Origin: Obelidium mucronatum
Lineage: Eukaryota > Chytridiomycota > Chytridiomycetes > Chytridiales > Chytriomycetaceae
Length of the DNA stretch: 64,000 nt
Reading direction: 5' to 3'
NCBI GenBank assembly: GCA_025765595.1
Contig: JAIVFH010000005.1
Coordinates: 62,001-126,000 of the forward strand
The notes beneath the pieces were generated by a model. That model searched no databases, was not told the origin of the DNA, and worked only from the letters and a program-made list of their open reading frames with translations. Shown one piece after another: positions 49,528 to 61,255 of this stretch (positions are counted from its first letter, which is position 1; each line of letters opens with the position of its first letter). The position numbers and the translations under genes were made by a program.

Positions 49528-50488
49528 ATGGCAGGTTTAGTTCTGACATCACTCCCAACCGAGTGCCTGCTTGTCATTGCTAAGGCAACTGCTCGAGCTG
49601 ATCCAGTGTCCGTTTCTTCGCCTCGCAGCTACTTGCTCCCGTTTCGGCAGTATCCTCGCACATTCTGACTCTGCCTTATGGAGACATATAGTTCTCGCGG
49701 CCTATGACTTTACTGCCACCCCCTCTGCTACAGTGAATGACCTTGAAATTTATATCGACATTGAAGATGAAGATATTGAACGTGCAATCGAGATGTTCGG
49801 GAGATGATTTTGATGAATCCAAAGTGGACAGAGACGTCGAGCCACCTTATCTAATTGAGCGTATTTTCCACTTGGAAGAATGTCAGTGATCGTGGGAATT
49901 GCATTCCGCGCGAGCCAGTTTGGATTTTTGAGTGAGATTCCAGGAGAGTGGCCAATTCGACAAGGTGGCTGGCTACAGAGGATCCGTTCACACTCTTCAA
50001 GGTAATTTTCTCCTCATTGATGTGAATTCATGTCACGGCCACTCGGGTATACTGTTCATTGATCCTTACTTTGATATGTCTTCAGGACCTACTTTTCTTG
50101 ACCACCGCTGTTCCCGCTGGTTTTGAGGAGAACTGCAAATACAGTGAAGGAGATGGAGAAATGTTTCCAGTTTTGTTGCCTAGTGTTTCCTCATCTGGAG
50201 ACAGACCGGCCAGGCCTTCTCATGAAGACGATCGGAATCCACCCAAACGTGTGGGGGCGCTTTGAAGAATTCCCGTTTCCAATGAACAAAGACAGGAAGT
50301 TGATGAAAAATGAAGGTGCCGAGTATGGAGTGTCAAGTACGGATTCTGTCTTTAGAGGCATGGTGGAGGAGTTCTTGAGCGTGCATCCGAATAAGGGATC
50401 GGACGGTGACAGTCCCTTCTTTTGTATTGGAAAGAGTAAATCGAGTGGGAGATATTTGGGTGTTTGCGGAGCAGTCGTTTGGACTTAG
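49528..50488 (+). pseudogene. F-box-like tandem gene, copy 3 (frame broken)
   Basis: Start ATG 49528 (MAGLVLTSLPTECL). The frame is interrupted by extra single bases near 49614, 49800, 49863, 49894, 49940 and 49962. From about 50095 to the stop (50486-50488) the sequence is intact and gives the reference C-terminus: FEENCKYSEGDGEMFPVLLP, FPMNKDRKLMKNEGAEYGVS, RGMVEEFLSVHPNKG, GRYLGVCGAVVWT. The intron is around 50001-50085. A ubiquitin-ligase adaptor role is inferred from the F-box only. Confidence 0.7.
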
Positions 50489-50532
50489 ATTTATAAATCC
50501 AAATTATTACTCAAATTGCCTTTTACAAACTT

Positions 50533-52189
50533 ATGTCTGCAAAAGGACCACCTCCACCACCGCCAACGAAACCATCACACCTTACGTCGTCAGCAGCGAA
50601 TCAAAACCATGATGTTTCATCACAGTCAATGAGTGCCGATGATGCTGCTCAAGCAGCAAGAGCCAGTGGAGGCATCAAAGCGAGGATTGCAGCTCTAGGA
50701 CTAAACGATTCTCCATCGCGAGAAAGCAAAACCCAGCAACCTTCAATCGGAGGAACCAACTTGGATCGTCGAAGCTGGACTCAGCCGGTATCACCCGTCT
50801 CAATCACTCCAATTGCAACAACTCCAAAGAAACAAGCCCCGCCTCCACCCCCTTCCAGATCCACAAGAGCTTCAGTGACGTCGGCTTCTTCATCGCCCAC
50901 AAAAACACATACAAATGCCGCAACAACAAATACACCTGACCAACCCACGTTCCCACCACGACCGTCCCAACATCACCTTCACCCTCACACACACTTGGCA
51001 GGCCCGCCCCACCGAGCCCAAACCTCCGCAGAAGAGCCAGTCACGATTCCCAATCAACAATCTCGAGTCCTCGCATCGTCCGAGGTGAATGCAATCAACA
51101 ACAGCAACCCAGTTCCAGCAGCTCGACTCCGGAATCCCCTTGCATGCCCGCCGGAGCGCATCGATCCGCCAAGACCCGTCTTCGACCGTCAGCAGCAGCA
51201 GGAGGAGATCATTTGAATACATCTTCATCGTTGAGGAACCCTGTTGGGTTGGGTGTATACAATGATGAAAACTCACATGACTTACAACAACAACACGATG
51301 ACCGTGGTGGATCCACATGCCGGCTCTGTATTCAGCAGCTCCAGCTCTCTCAACACTACAACAAAACGGGAACGAGTGATTCAAGAAATTCCTTGAAACG
51401 GAACGCAAATATTTCGATGATATGGTGTTGTTGCGGGAAGTCTACATTATCCCGGCGACTGAGAAAAGCATTTTCCCGGTACAGGATATTAAGCTGTTGT
51501 TTGGGAATGTGGATGTGTTGATTGAGACTTCGAGTAGTGTTTTGGAGTGTTTGGGGGTTGTTGTTGGGGAGGATCGGATTGGAGATGGCTTTTTGGAATT
51601 GGTGAGTTTTTTTCCGTTTGTTTTGTTCCTTGTGGTTTCATTAAAAGTCTATTTTTTTTTCAGGCTCCTGCAATTGAGGAATCGTACACGGAATATTGCA
51701 AAAACAACGAATCCGCCATGACCAAACTGTTTGATTATTCTTCACCAGAAACATCAGATACAGTGAAACAGTTTTGGAAGGTAAGCACCGTCTCTTCCCT
51801 GCTGTATCGGAAAAAAATAATCGTGAAAGTAAAACCACTCCTTTTTTTTTGTTGTTTGGTCATCTAGGAATGCCAATCAAACTTGACTGGTCGCACAAAC
51901 GCATGGGACCTCTCTTCACTACTCATCAAGCCCGTCCAACGAGTCCTCAAATACCCACTCTTGCTCGGCCAACTCCTCAAGGAAACGCCAGAAACACACT
52001 CAGACCATGGCCAGCTCCTGAAAGCCTTCAACGAAATGAGTCGAATAGCCGAAGAAATCAATTTCGTTAAACGGCGGAAGGATACTGTGGACAAGTATGT
52101 TGAAGGGAAGGGTGGTGTTAATGTGATGCATGGGTTGAGTAAGAAGTTTAACCGTGGAATCGAAGAGGTGAGGACTGCTCTTTCATTCA

Positions 52190-52238
<49 letters not shown>

Positions 52239-53907
52239 GAGATTACCTTACCCTTCCGTTTCTAGCTGAAGCATGCCACCAAAGTTGTCGATGGAACCAA
52301 AGATGACTTATACCATGAAATCTATGAAAAATTCAATCTTCAGCACAATAGAATTTTGCAGTTCTCCAAAGACTTGACTTCCTGGCTGAAAGCAGTGAAA
52401 GGTGCACACTTAATTATTCTTGGCCCTGCCTTAGCCTTTGCTCAAAAAAAACATTTCCGTCCCTGCCACCACAGAGTCCCTGGAAGCACAAGAAATGCTC
52501 GCTACAGGTTTAGAAGAAGTATACATGCTTGGAAACACAATGCCCCAATTCTCCAGCAACAACACATCCACAAGCAGTATAAACAACAACACTGCAAACT
52601 CAACAACTGGTAGTGGTGGGCAGCGGCGGAATCTTGTCGAGCCTTGGATCACGCAGTATATCCGCCTGGCCCTCGCTCAAACGCAAACCCAACGACCTAG
52701 GCTCTCGAACATCCACCGCTTCCTCTCTCTCTGGCGGCGGGCACCTCCTCACTGTCGCCGAATACCGCCGAATATGCGCTAAACTAGCCTACGAGCCCTG
52801 GAAAGACGCGGAAGCACAAGTCAAGGATCAGATTGTCCCTGCGATTACAACTCTCATGACTCGCCTCGGGCCGCCACTTCTGCTAATCAAGAAACGCGAT
52901 TCAAAACTGTTGGATCACGACCGCGCGAAACGGATTAAAGCGAAAGGGGAACAACCTGTGGATAAAGTGTTACAGGATTCGAGTGACGCCTATGTCTCGA
53001 TTAACGCAGAGTTGATTGCAGAGTTGCCAAAGTTGACGGGGTTGATGACTGAGTATATGGAGATTGTTGTTGGTGAGTTTGTGAGGATTCAGAGGAAAGT
53101 TTATGAGACTGTCATGAATGATTTGAAGGTTGTTGTGAATTCGTTTGAGGTTGCGTATGGAGGTGGTGGTGGAAGAATGATGGGTGCTGGCGGCGGTGGT
53201 GGTGGTGGTGGTGGTGGGAATATTGTGGAGGATTTCAAGATTGCAGTGTTGAATGATCGTGAGATTTTGAAGAAAGTGTGGGAGATTGGGGTGAGTTGTT
53301 TTCTTGTCCTTTTTTTTTCTTCTATAATAACCCTTGTTTTTTTTTGATGTATTAACTTTCTCACTTTTTAATTTTTCTTCAGATTCTGGAAAACTGGAGG
53401 GAGCAAGTCTGGAGGAATGATGATTACGATGCAACAGTTGCAGATGATAACGTCAGCACAAGAACTGGTGGAGCAGGAAGCACGTTGGGCAGGAATCCCA
53501 AGGCATCAAATAGTATTGGCGGATTCGGGTTCACACGCGCAGGTTCGCATTCAGTGGCTTCCCGTCGCGGAACCGAAAGCATCCGAACCACCAGAACTGG
53601 CGGTGGAGGCATCGATGACGATGAAGTCAGTGGAATCAGTGTTACAGGGCGTCCAAGCTCTCGACCATCCTCCATGATTCGACCCTTCAATTATCAGCAA
53701 CCATTAGACGCATTTGAAGTGGTTGCATTGTACGCTTTTGAACCTGAGATGGACGATGAGCTTGAAATGCAGGCTGGAGAAGTTGTGTGGGTGTATGCCA
53801 CGTCAGGAAGGAATGGAGATGTGGAAAACCAGGACTGGTGGCATGCCAGGAGTAGTGTGGATGGACGGGAAGGGTGGATACCAAATAATTACGTGCAGCG
53901 AACGTGA
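50533..53907 (+). CDS. DH-BAR-SH3 Rho guanine nucleotide exchange factor (Tuba-like)
   Basis: A long disordered Pro/Ser-rich head (MSAKGPPPPPPTKPSH) leads to a DH domain beginning TTTKRERVIQEFLETERKYF, with DIKLLFGNVDVLIE and the hallmark LLIKPVQRVLKYPLLLGQLL. Introns lie around 51602-51663, 51781-51869 and 52168-52265. A BAR-like helical region follows (YRRICAKLAYEPWKDAEAQV, FVRIQRKVYETVMNDL). A C-terminal SH3 domain closes the protein (EVVALYAFEPEMDDELEMQA, WWHARSSVDGREGWIPNNYV). DH-BAR proteins are Cdc42 exchange factors in animals (Tuba) and fission yeast (Gef1). Frame corrections of one base are needed near 51200, 51396 and 52612. Cdc42 is encoded 22 kb away. Confidence 0.85.
52192..52237 (+). 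repeat. 46-base T tract before a 3' splice site in the exchange-factor gene
   Basis: The pure T run lies inside the intron that starts gtgagg at about 52168 and ends ttctag at about 52265. Confidence 0.95.
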
Positions 53908-54359
53908 GAAAAGTTTCAAATTGAATGACATTAAACTACATATAGAGTCAGTAGAACGTCTTGAGTAATTATTGGTCTGTTTTTTCCTCTTTATATGAGT
54001 CCCAAAATAGAAATCCAAGAGAGAGGTAGATTTTCGTTGGATTTGGAGGAAATTCTTATTATCACCAGTGTTGCGTTAAAATGTAAACCAAGACAGAGAG
54101 ATGAGAGAAAGTGGGAGGAGAAACTTGTACTTTAAAAAAAAAGCCCTTTGAGAAAGCTGATCGTAAATGAGTGCATGTGATATGGAACGAGCAAAGCACC
54201 GAATCTTTTTCAAAAAAAAAACAAAAAAAGAACCACACTCAGTTTACCACCGTTTGGTCCAGCTTCAGCTTACCCACCACGCACCAACTGGTAAGCGCCG
54301 CCTGAGAGCAGAGAGCGGGTGTTGCAGAGCAGAGTTTAAGCGACGGTTGGACAGATTGA
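53908..54359. other. intergenic upstream of the Sfp1-like gene
   Basis: No gene was recognised. The stretch becomes GC-richer near 54300 where the next gene begins. Confidence 0.4.
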
Positions 54360-56634
54360 ATGAGTTCAGCGCTGACTGGCAAACCGCCGCTGGGCAACGA
54401 GCGCCACGGCCACGTTCCGCTTGCGGCGGCGTCGGCGGCGTCGTCGCTCGGGTCGGCGTTGAAGCGCGAGCGCGAAGACGCGGCGGCGGCGCCGGGCAAC
54501 TTTGGCCACTTTGGCAGCTTCAACAGCGCAGGCAACCCGGGCAACTCGAACACCGCAAACAACTCCAGCGCCAACAACGCCGGCGCAAACAAACGCTCGC
54601 TGGCGCTGGCGGCGCCGTCGCCGGCGCTCGGCCCGAGCAGCGGCCACTCGTTCCGCCGCGCAAAGGCGCTGCTCGACAACATGGCGCGATCGCTGTCGTC
54701 GCAGCACAGCGGCTCCTTCGCCCAGTCGCCCATCTTCGGGCCCGGCGGCTCGACCACCCAGCTGGCAATGAGTCTGAGCCGCTCGCTGGGCAAGTCGTGG
54801 ACCAGGGACGCCTTCCTCGAGTACGTGTTGGCTTTGTTTTTGTGCCCCCAATAGTTCTCCCTCTCCCGTACACTCCTGCTCCCCCCTCAGTCCCTTCTCT
54901 CCCATCCAGCCGCTGCGCGATCGCCAATCTTGGCATACAAAGCGGCGGTGTGCGCTATGAGTACTGCCATGGCGCAATCGTCAATCTTTGTTTATTATGC
55001 TTGGCAGACAATCCTGGTCTGTTGCATTTGGTACACATGGCTTGATCAAACTGCATCCCTTGCCTTGATCCAGTCAGGCCTGGTTCCTTCTCGTCAAATG
55101 GTCCATCTCTTTGACGCAATTTTTCCCAATTTTTCCAACCAAACTTTTTTTTTCTCTTCCTTCCAAACAATAGCACTTTGGCTATGCATTTGGATCCAAA
55201 GTCTCCGTTTATGGCGCCATCTCCGCAACGCGATTTGCAGCAGTTTGCTATGCTTGAGGACAAGTTCTGTAAAGACTTTACATGCTGTGGAATTCCATTG
55301 GATAGTATGCATGACCTGCTTCAACATTATGAAGAGTACCATGTTCGCGTGGAATCAGATTATGGCGATGATATTGAATATGATGACGATGATGACGTGG
55401 ACCAACATGAGTCTGACGATGATGAGCACTTTCCGTTTGGCCTTGACAGTATGGAAGAAGATGATATCATGGATATGGATGAATTCGACGTTCTCTCTGC
55501 TCAACAACAGCAGGAAGCAAACACTGCCTTCTTGAGAGCCCAAATTGCCGCCATGTCCACCAACACCCCTACTGCCGTCAACAACTCGCTCTTTGGATTC
55601 GCGAACCCTCAATTTCAACCACAGCAGCCCGTTATACGTGCAACCATTTCGTCCATGTTGGGAACGCCTGGACAACACCCTCCCACAAATACCTCCTCGT
55701 TCTCGCAGATTCAGAAGCACGACAACCAAGTCGATGATTTTCGGATACTCCGATCTCAATCAGAGCAGAATCCACCCGTTACTGCCGCTGCTGCAGTACC
55801 AACCTCTGGATTCAGTGCCTTTAATGATACAATCATTCGCGGCAAACGCCACGGTTCCAATATCGTTGGAGGGAGTGCATCTGGCGCGTCAACTCCCACC
55901 AGAAGCTCAACTTTTCCGGGAACCTCTATTCCCACGACCGGAGCCTCTGGTTTAAATATTGGTAAAGACGCTACCCCTGTGGCTTCCCAGCAAAAGCAAC
56001 AACAGCAACGACGCAAAAAAACTGAAAGCAGTAACTTTGATGCGCCAGAGCTCTTGCCATTCTGCGAATCGACACCAACGCGGTTTGTTGCTTACAATGA
56101 CGACGACGACGAATCTGAAATATCGGATATTGATTATGATGACTTGGAGCTGATCAGTGGATCGATGGGAGATGAAGTGGGGCAGTATGGAGAGCTTAAT
56201 GGGTCAAGCAGCTCTCCTGTTTCAGAAGCGACAACTACACCGACCGCAGCAAACGCAACCAGTCCAGCTGGGGCTGCAGCATCTGGTGCAGCCGCTGCGG
56301 CAGAAGATCGTCCATTTAAATGTAAGGTTGAAGGCTGTGGAAAGGAATACAAGAACCCAAATGGTTTAAAGTATCATATGCGCAACGGTCATGCTGAAGA
56401 CACGGGCGATCCAGAAGTGAACAATATGATTCAAAGACCATATGGATGTGTAGTGGGAGATTGTGGGAAACGGTACAAGAATCTGAATGGATTGAAGGTT
56501 TGTTTCAGTTTATTTGGGTTTTTTTTTTCGTATATTTGGGTTTTAACATTCTGAGTTTCTTGCAGTATCATATTCAGCATGCTCATAGCGAGCTTCTTCA
56601 GGCGGCGGCCGAACCCGACTTTGGTTCGATGTAA
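54360..56634 (+). CDS. SFP1: Sfp1/JAZF1-like C2H2 zinc-finger transcription factor
   Basis: Exons are 54360-54821, 55174-56497 and 56566-56634. The first intron of about 350 bases is unusually long for this window and could hide a small exon. Three zinc-finger units match the Sfp1/JAZF1 pattern: an early one (FTCCGIPLDSMHDLLQHYEE with final His), then CKVEGCGKEYKNPNGLKYHM and CVVGDCGKRYKNLNGLKYHI. Acidic tracts (DDIEYDDDDDVDQ) and Ser/Thr-rich stretches fill the middle. In yeast Sfp1 controls ribosomal protein and biogenesis genes downstream of TOR. The same role here is inferred from the fingers. The first exon is strongly GC-rich, with Ala/Gly/Asn-rich coding. Confidence 0.8.
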
Positions 56635-56975
56635 TTCTTGTTGCTTTCCCATGTTTTATTTTTTCTTCATGTTTTATTTGCGATGTTTTTTTTTGTTTTC
56701 TTTCTCTTCCACTTCTTTATGTTTTGTTTTGTATTGCTAATGTAGTGTGAGCTAGTTTTGGTTTAATTTTAACATTTTGTGCCTTCATTCTCAAACTGTC
56801 TGGAACAGCTTCTATGTCGATAGTTGAATTTGCATCAGTAATTTTCCGAGTTTCACTGACAAACTTCAACATAAGACAAGTTCCTCCCCCACAAATTTTT
56901 CGACAATTTCCTTAGAAAAGCTAGATCTAGGCCCGCATAATTCAGTCTACAAAGTTTGAAAAGTCAAACGCGCGA
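56635..56975. other. intergenic upstream of the OpuAC-type receptor gene
   Basis: T-rich 3' flank of the zinc-finger gene, then an AT-rich region; nothing further was recognised. Confidence 0.4.
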
Positions 56976-59900
56976 ATGGTGGCTGGAATCCGGTGCATGA
57001 TCACCTCAGCGCTCCTTCTCTGCTTGGGTTTCGCAATAAACCCAGCAGCAACAGCGTCTGACAAACCCTTCATCATCTCCGCTCGACAAAGCCCTCTAAA
57101 CATCAGCGCTCCCAACATTGACACCAACAACACAAACTTTTACAACGCGCCACCATGCACGGTAAACCACTCAATCACATGGAACACTGTGACAAACCAA
57201 CTTGGCGGTCCATACACGGCTTCAAAGCGAACCATCGTTCTTCTCTATGATGACTGGGAATCGTCGATAATCCAGACGTTTATTGCTCAGTATTTGTTAC
57301 AAATCATGGGGTATCGCGTCAAAGTTGTGAAGCGGTCAAAGTATACGCTTGGGCCCGAGTTTTATGCCAAAGCTGTGGATGTGGAGCTTGAAGTTTGTAA
57401 GTATCTTTTTTTGTAAAACAAATTTGCTTTTTCTGGTACATGGAGAATATGTATGGTTTACGAGGTTTTCTCTTACAGGGCCGCAAGATTTTTCAACCTA
57501 TGTACAAGTGACGCAAGTGGAGCGCGCTGGTATAGACTTGGGAACGACAGGGTAAAAAGAAACACATCAGACCCTTCTTTTTCCCTTCGGGTTGCCATAA
57601 TTATTTATATCTCACAAACATATAATATATTTAGATACAATGGAAATGTCGGAATCTACATTCCAAGTTATTTGTTACAACAGTATCCTGATTGGTCGTT
57701 GGACTTTTGGAGGTTCCTGTTGCGTTCGGAATACAGATCTATCTTCCCAGCTTCAGGGACCGGCCCTAATATGAAAGTGAATGGAAGCTTGGTTTGCGAT
57801 AACATGCCGGGGCTTTGCATGAATGGGGTTTGTGAGAAGATATATCTTTTTAATACTACAGCGATTTTAATCCAAGTTACTATATTTTCAGACTTACACC
57901 CCACAAGCGTGCAACAAAACCTCTAATTCATGCATCGAACTCTGGCATTACCATCCAAGCTTATCAGCAAGCATGTTCCAACGAATTATAGATGGCCTCA
58001 AGTTGCCAGTCACCATAAACTTTTTAGGGAATGGCGAACGCGCAACGCTTGATTCAAGAAGCAATCAACAAGAAGGAGGCTGTATTGTTTTATGGATGGA
58101 CGCCGACTCATTTCATTGCGAATAATGATGTTGTAAAGCTGTTGCTTCCGAGTAACAATGCGTCGCAATATTCGGCGTTGACGAAAGGTACCCCCTTGAT
58201 CAATATTTTAGTCAACCCTTTTTTTTTGCTAAACACACGAATTTTTGTTGATTTTACAACGCTTGTCAGATCAATCAACGCTACTCACAACATGAGCCTC
58301 AATCCATCATTCTCCACAAGATTGTTTCAAAACCTTTTGTAACGGATTTTCCTGAGCTGCTTCAAACTATAACTGCCTATCAGATTACTGAAACACAAGT
58401 CAACGCAATGTTGCAGAGAATGAGCAAGAATCAGTGGACGGCCGCACAGACGGCTTGTAATTGGGTTCAGACGAATCAACAGATTTGGTCTCGTTGGATT
58501 GCTAAAGTTCCACAGTCTGTTGGTACGTAACAACAAAACTCGATGGAGACGCAGTTTGTCTTTTGCTTAAAAAATAACTAATTCAACCACCAAAAACAGT
58601 TTCTTGTCCTGTTGGATTCGGTCGATTCTTTCTAGATGCTTCATACACTTGTCTAATGTGTCCAAGCGGGACCTTCAACTGGTCCCCCTGAAAACACAAA
58701 TCAATGCCAAAGCTGTCCGAAAGGATTCGACTGTCCAGGTGGAAGCGTTGTTAAAGTCCAAACTGGAATGTGGATGTCAAACCGCACTGATATCCCAACC
58801 GCATATGTCTGTCCTAACGAAGAAGCCTGTTGTACTCATGATACCTGTCTTCCACAGACCTGCAACGACGAGTTTTCTGGGTTGCTTTGTAACGAATGTA
58901 AAGACCCCGATTCGTATCTATGGGGCGGGAGCTGCCATAAATGCGATTCGAAAGGCGGCTTCAGCTTCTACATGGTCCTCCTCGGAGCCTTCATTTGTGC
59001 CTTGTTATTATTGGTTCTCCCATACGAAGAAGCACCCACCGTCGAACTCTTGTTCTTTTACTTTCAAGTAACGCGGTACATTTTCGAAACTCAAGTCCAC
59101 GGGATCTTGTCTGTTCCAGGGATCAGCACTTTCTTATCAATCACGTCCTTGAATGTGGATGGGTTTGTTTCGGATTGCACGCTGCCAATCTCGGGGGTTC
59201 CGAAACTCATGTTTTCGTTTTTCTTGCCGTTGCTGATATTAGTTTATATTGTCGCCATTTATTTTGTCTTGAAGACGGCGCAGAGTAGTGTGCCTGGTGC
59301 ACATGATTTTATCATGAAGTGTATGCCGTATCATATGAAGGGGGAATCCATTAGTTTGATTTGCTTACGCGCGATTATTGTAACGTTGACGTTTGTGATT
59401 ATGCCGCTTGTGGATAGTAGTCTGCTCTTGTAAGATTTATTTCTCTCGTTCATGTCAATTGACTCACTACTAACATTACATAAAAATAGGCTCCAATGTG
59501 CGAAAGTAGAGGGCGCAAATGTCTTGAGTAAAATGCCGCAAGTTCAATGTTTTGGACCAGATCATATTGGGGCTGCTGCTTTCGCGATTGTGGTCATTGT
59601 GCTGATGCTTTTGGTGCTTCCATCCGTCATTTCATATCTGCTGTACAAACTGTGGCGAAGTGATATGATTAAATACGAGACTGAGGGGCTATCCCCAATT
59701 CAAACACTCTTCCAGTGTCTCTATATAATTTATAAACCGGAAATGTTCTATACAATGCCAGTGACCATTATCGAAAAGGGATTTATTGCTATATTATTTA
59801 CAATGCTGGCGCATACCGAGAGTTGAGTTGTTGAGCGGTTTTTGTTAATTCATGTTTGACCCAAAAAAAAAAAACCTCGAAAAACAGAGCACATTCAAAC

Positions 59901-60303
59901 CAATGCCTACATCATGGTCCTCAGCGCTCTTTGCGCAACCCGAATTTACTGGCAGCCTTTTGGAAACCACTTGGAAGCATACTTGAATCGAGAAATCGCG
60001 CTTGGAATCTTGGCCATGATTGCCCTTCGACAATATACAGATCAATACGGAGTTTCAGCCTTCACTTTGGCGGAAATTGGTGTTGTGATTTTCTTGCCGC
60101 CCTTGTTTCACGTTTTGAGATGGATAAAGGGGAATTATTCAAAGCATCGAGATACTATTCTTGAAGCTGTGAAGCCTGGGTTGAGTATTAGGAGTGGGGC
60201 TGCTACAACCACTACTCGGGGTCCCAAAAATAGCATCACAAAGCCCTCTGTTTCGATTCGGGCTAGCAATAATGAACTAAGTTCCGGTGGGCAGCGTCGC
60301 TGA
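56976..60303 (+). CDS. receptor-like membrane protein with OpuAC/ProX-type binding domain
   Basis: A signal peptide (ITSALLLCLGFAINPAATAS) leads to a domain resembling bacterial glycine-betaine/choline-binding proteins (OpuAC, ProX): IVLLYDDWESSIIQTFIAQY, then DVELEVWPQDFSTYV across the intron 57397-57478, YNGNVGIYIPSYLLQQYPDW and the lobe-two motif AVLFYGWTPTHFIANND. It ends WSRWIAKVPQSV. A Cys-rich stretch follows (CLMCPSGTFNWSPEN, CQSCPKGFDCPGG, CNECKDPDSYLWGGSCHKC). After 58960 there are about eight hydrophobic helices, including FYMVLLGAFICALLLLVLPY and AAAFAIVVIVLMLLVLP, and a basic cytoplasmic tail. Single-base corrections are needed near 58031, 58293 and 58684-58689. It could sense a quaternary amine outside the cell; ligand and signalling mode are inferred. 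Confidence 0.78.
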
Positions 60304-60523
60304 TTTATTCGAATTTCGAAGAATAAAAAACTGACTCCAAAAAAATGATTTGTGGAAGTCGGAAGCCTCATCAAAAAAATTGATTGAAGTGTGTTGTGTG
60401 TTCCGAAATAACAACCACTTGCCAAACTAAATATTGAGGCGTTTACAGCCTGAAACCTGCTAACAGTGAAATGTGAATCTATATTTGTTTAAAAATAATT
60501 TGAAGTTATTTCTGGAAACATCA

Positions 60524-60730
60524 ATGCAATCCAAAGCTGTTCTTCTTGTGCTCGCTCTCACTGCGTTGTCCGCTTTCGCTGCCCCGACTCCCCAGGGCCT
60601 TACACCAGTGCAAATTGAGCTTCCTCCTGGTGCGATTGGCGAGGTGGGCATCCCTGTCCGGAACCAAAATACTGCCACCAACTCTGGCCAAGACCTTGTA
60701 AACAAGTTTAAAGCAAATCAACGCTTCTAA
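60524..60730 (+). CDS. small secreted protein
   Basis: This 68-residue protein starts with a clear signal peptide (MQSKAVLLVLALTALSAFA) followed by APTPQGLTPVQIELPPGAIG. The mature part of about 50 residues has no cysteine and no known domain. The start is the internal ATG 60524 because it begins exactly at the signal peptide. It belongs with the three small secreted proteins downstream, which share a short MQxK-type start and a Pro/Gly-rich mature part. Confidence 0.65.
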   Translation: MQSKAVLLVLALTALSAFAAPTPQGLTPVQIELPPGAIGEVGIPVRNQNTATNSGQDLVNKFKANQRF

Positions 60731-61006
60731 ATTTAACTTGAATTCTACCATTACTTGCTTTGTTTTCAATGCATGGTTTAAGTTTGAATAAAACCTGCCT
60801 TGTTCTATTTTAAACCTTAAACCGCCTTCAATCCATTTTAAACCTATAATCCACCTTCATCTCATAATATTGAGAACAATGAAGCAGGCTCCAAGTATTC
60901 CGGTAAACGGTTCTTAAAATTGCGATGCTTGCAGAGGGGAACCAAAAGGTCCTAAATTTTTTGTGGCGTCCAAAGTTTGAATTTATAACGAGGCGCAAAA
61001 AGTAAA

Positions 61007-61014
61007 TATATAAA
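61007..61014 (+). promoter_or_regulatory. TATA box for small secreted protein gene
   Basis: tatataaa lies 29 bases upstream of the ATG at 61043. Confidence 0.6.
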
Positions 61015-61042
61015 GCAGGGAGATTTGAAAGAAAAATCCTCA

Positions 61043-61255
61043 ATGCAATTCAAGAATCTTATCGCTGCTTTCGCACTCACGGCTTCATTCGCCTTGGCTA
61101 CTCCATTGCCCCAGAAGATCAAGAGCAATCATGTGTACGTGTTTGCTGGGAAACCAGTGGATCCGGCGGATCCAGCTCTTCCTCCTCCAGTGTGGCCAGT
61201 TCTCCCTCCTCCAAAGGGGATTATTGGTGGAGACGTACCACCAATCCAACTTTAG
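61043..61255 (+). CDS. small secreted Pro-rich protein
   Basis: This 70-residue protein has signal peptide MQFKNLIAAFALTASFALA and a Pro-rich mature part with VDPADPALPPPVWPVLPPPK then GIIGGDVPPIQL. The ending PPPKGIIGG resembles PPPQGVGAGG in the two duplicated proteins downstream, so these are distant paralogues. No cysteines are present. The function is unknown; an effector, antimicrobial or surface role would be a guess. Confidence 0.7.
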   Translation: MQFKNLIAAFALTASFALATPLPQKIKSNHVYVFAGKPVDPADPALPPPVWPVLPPPKGIIGGDVPPIQL

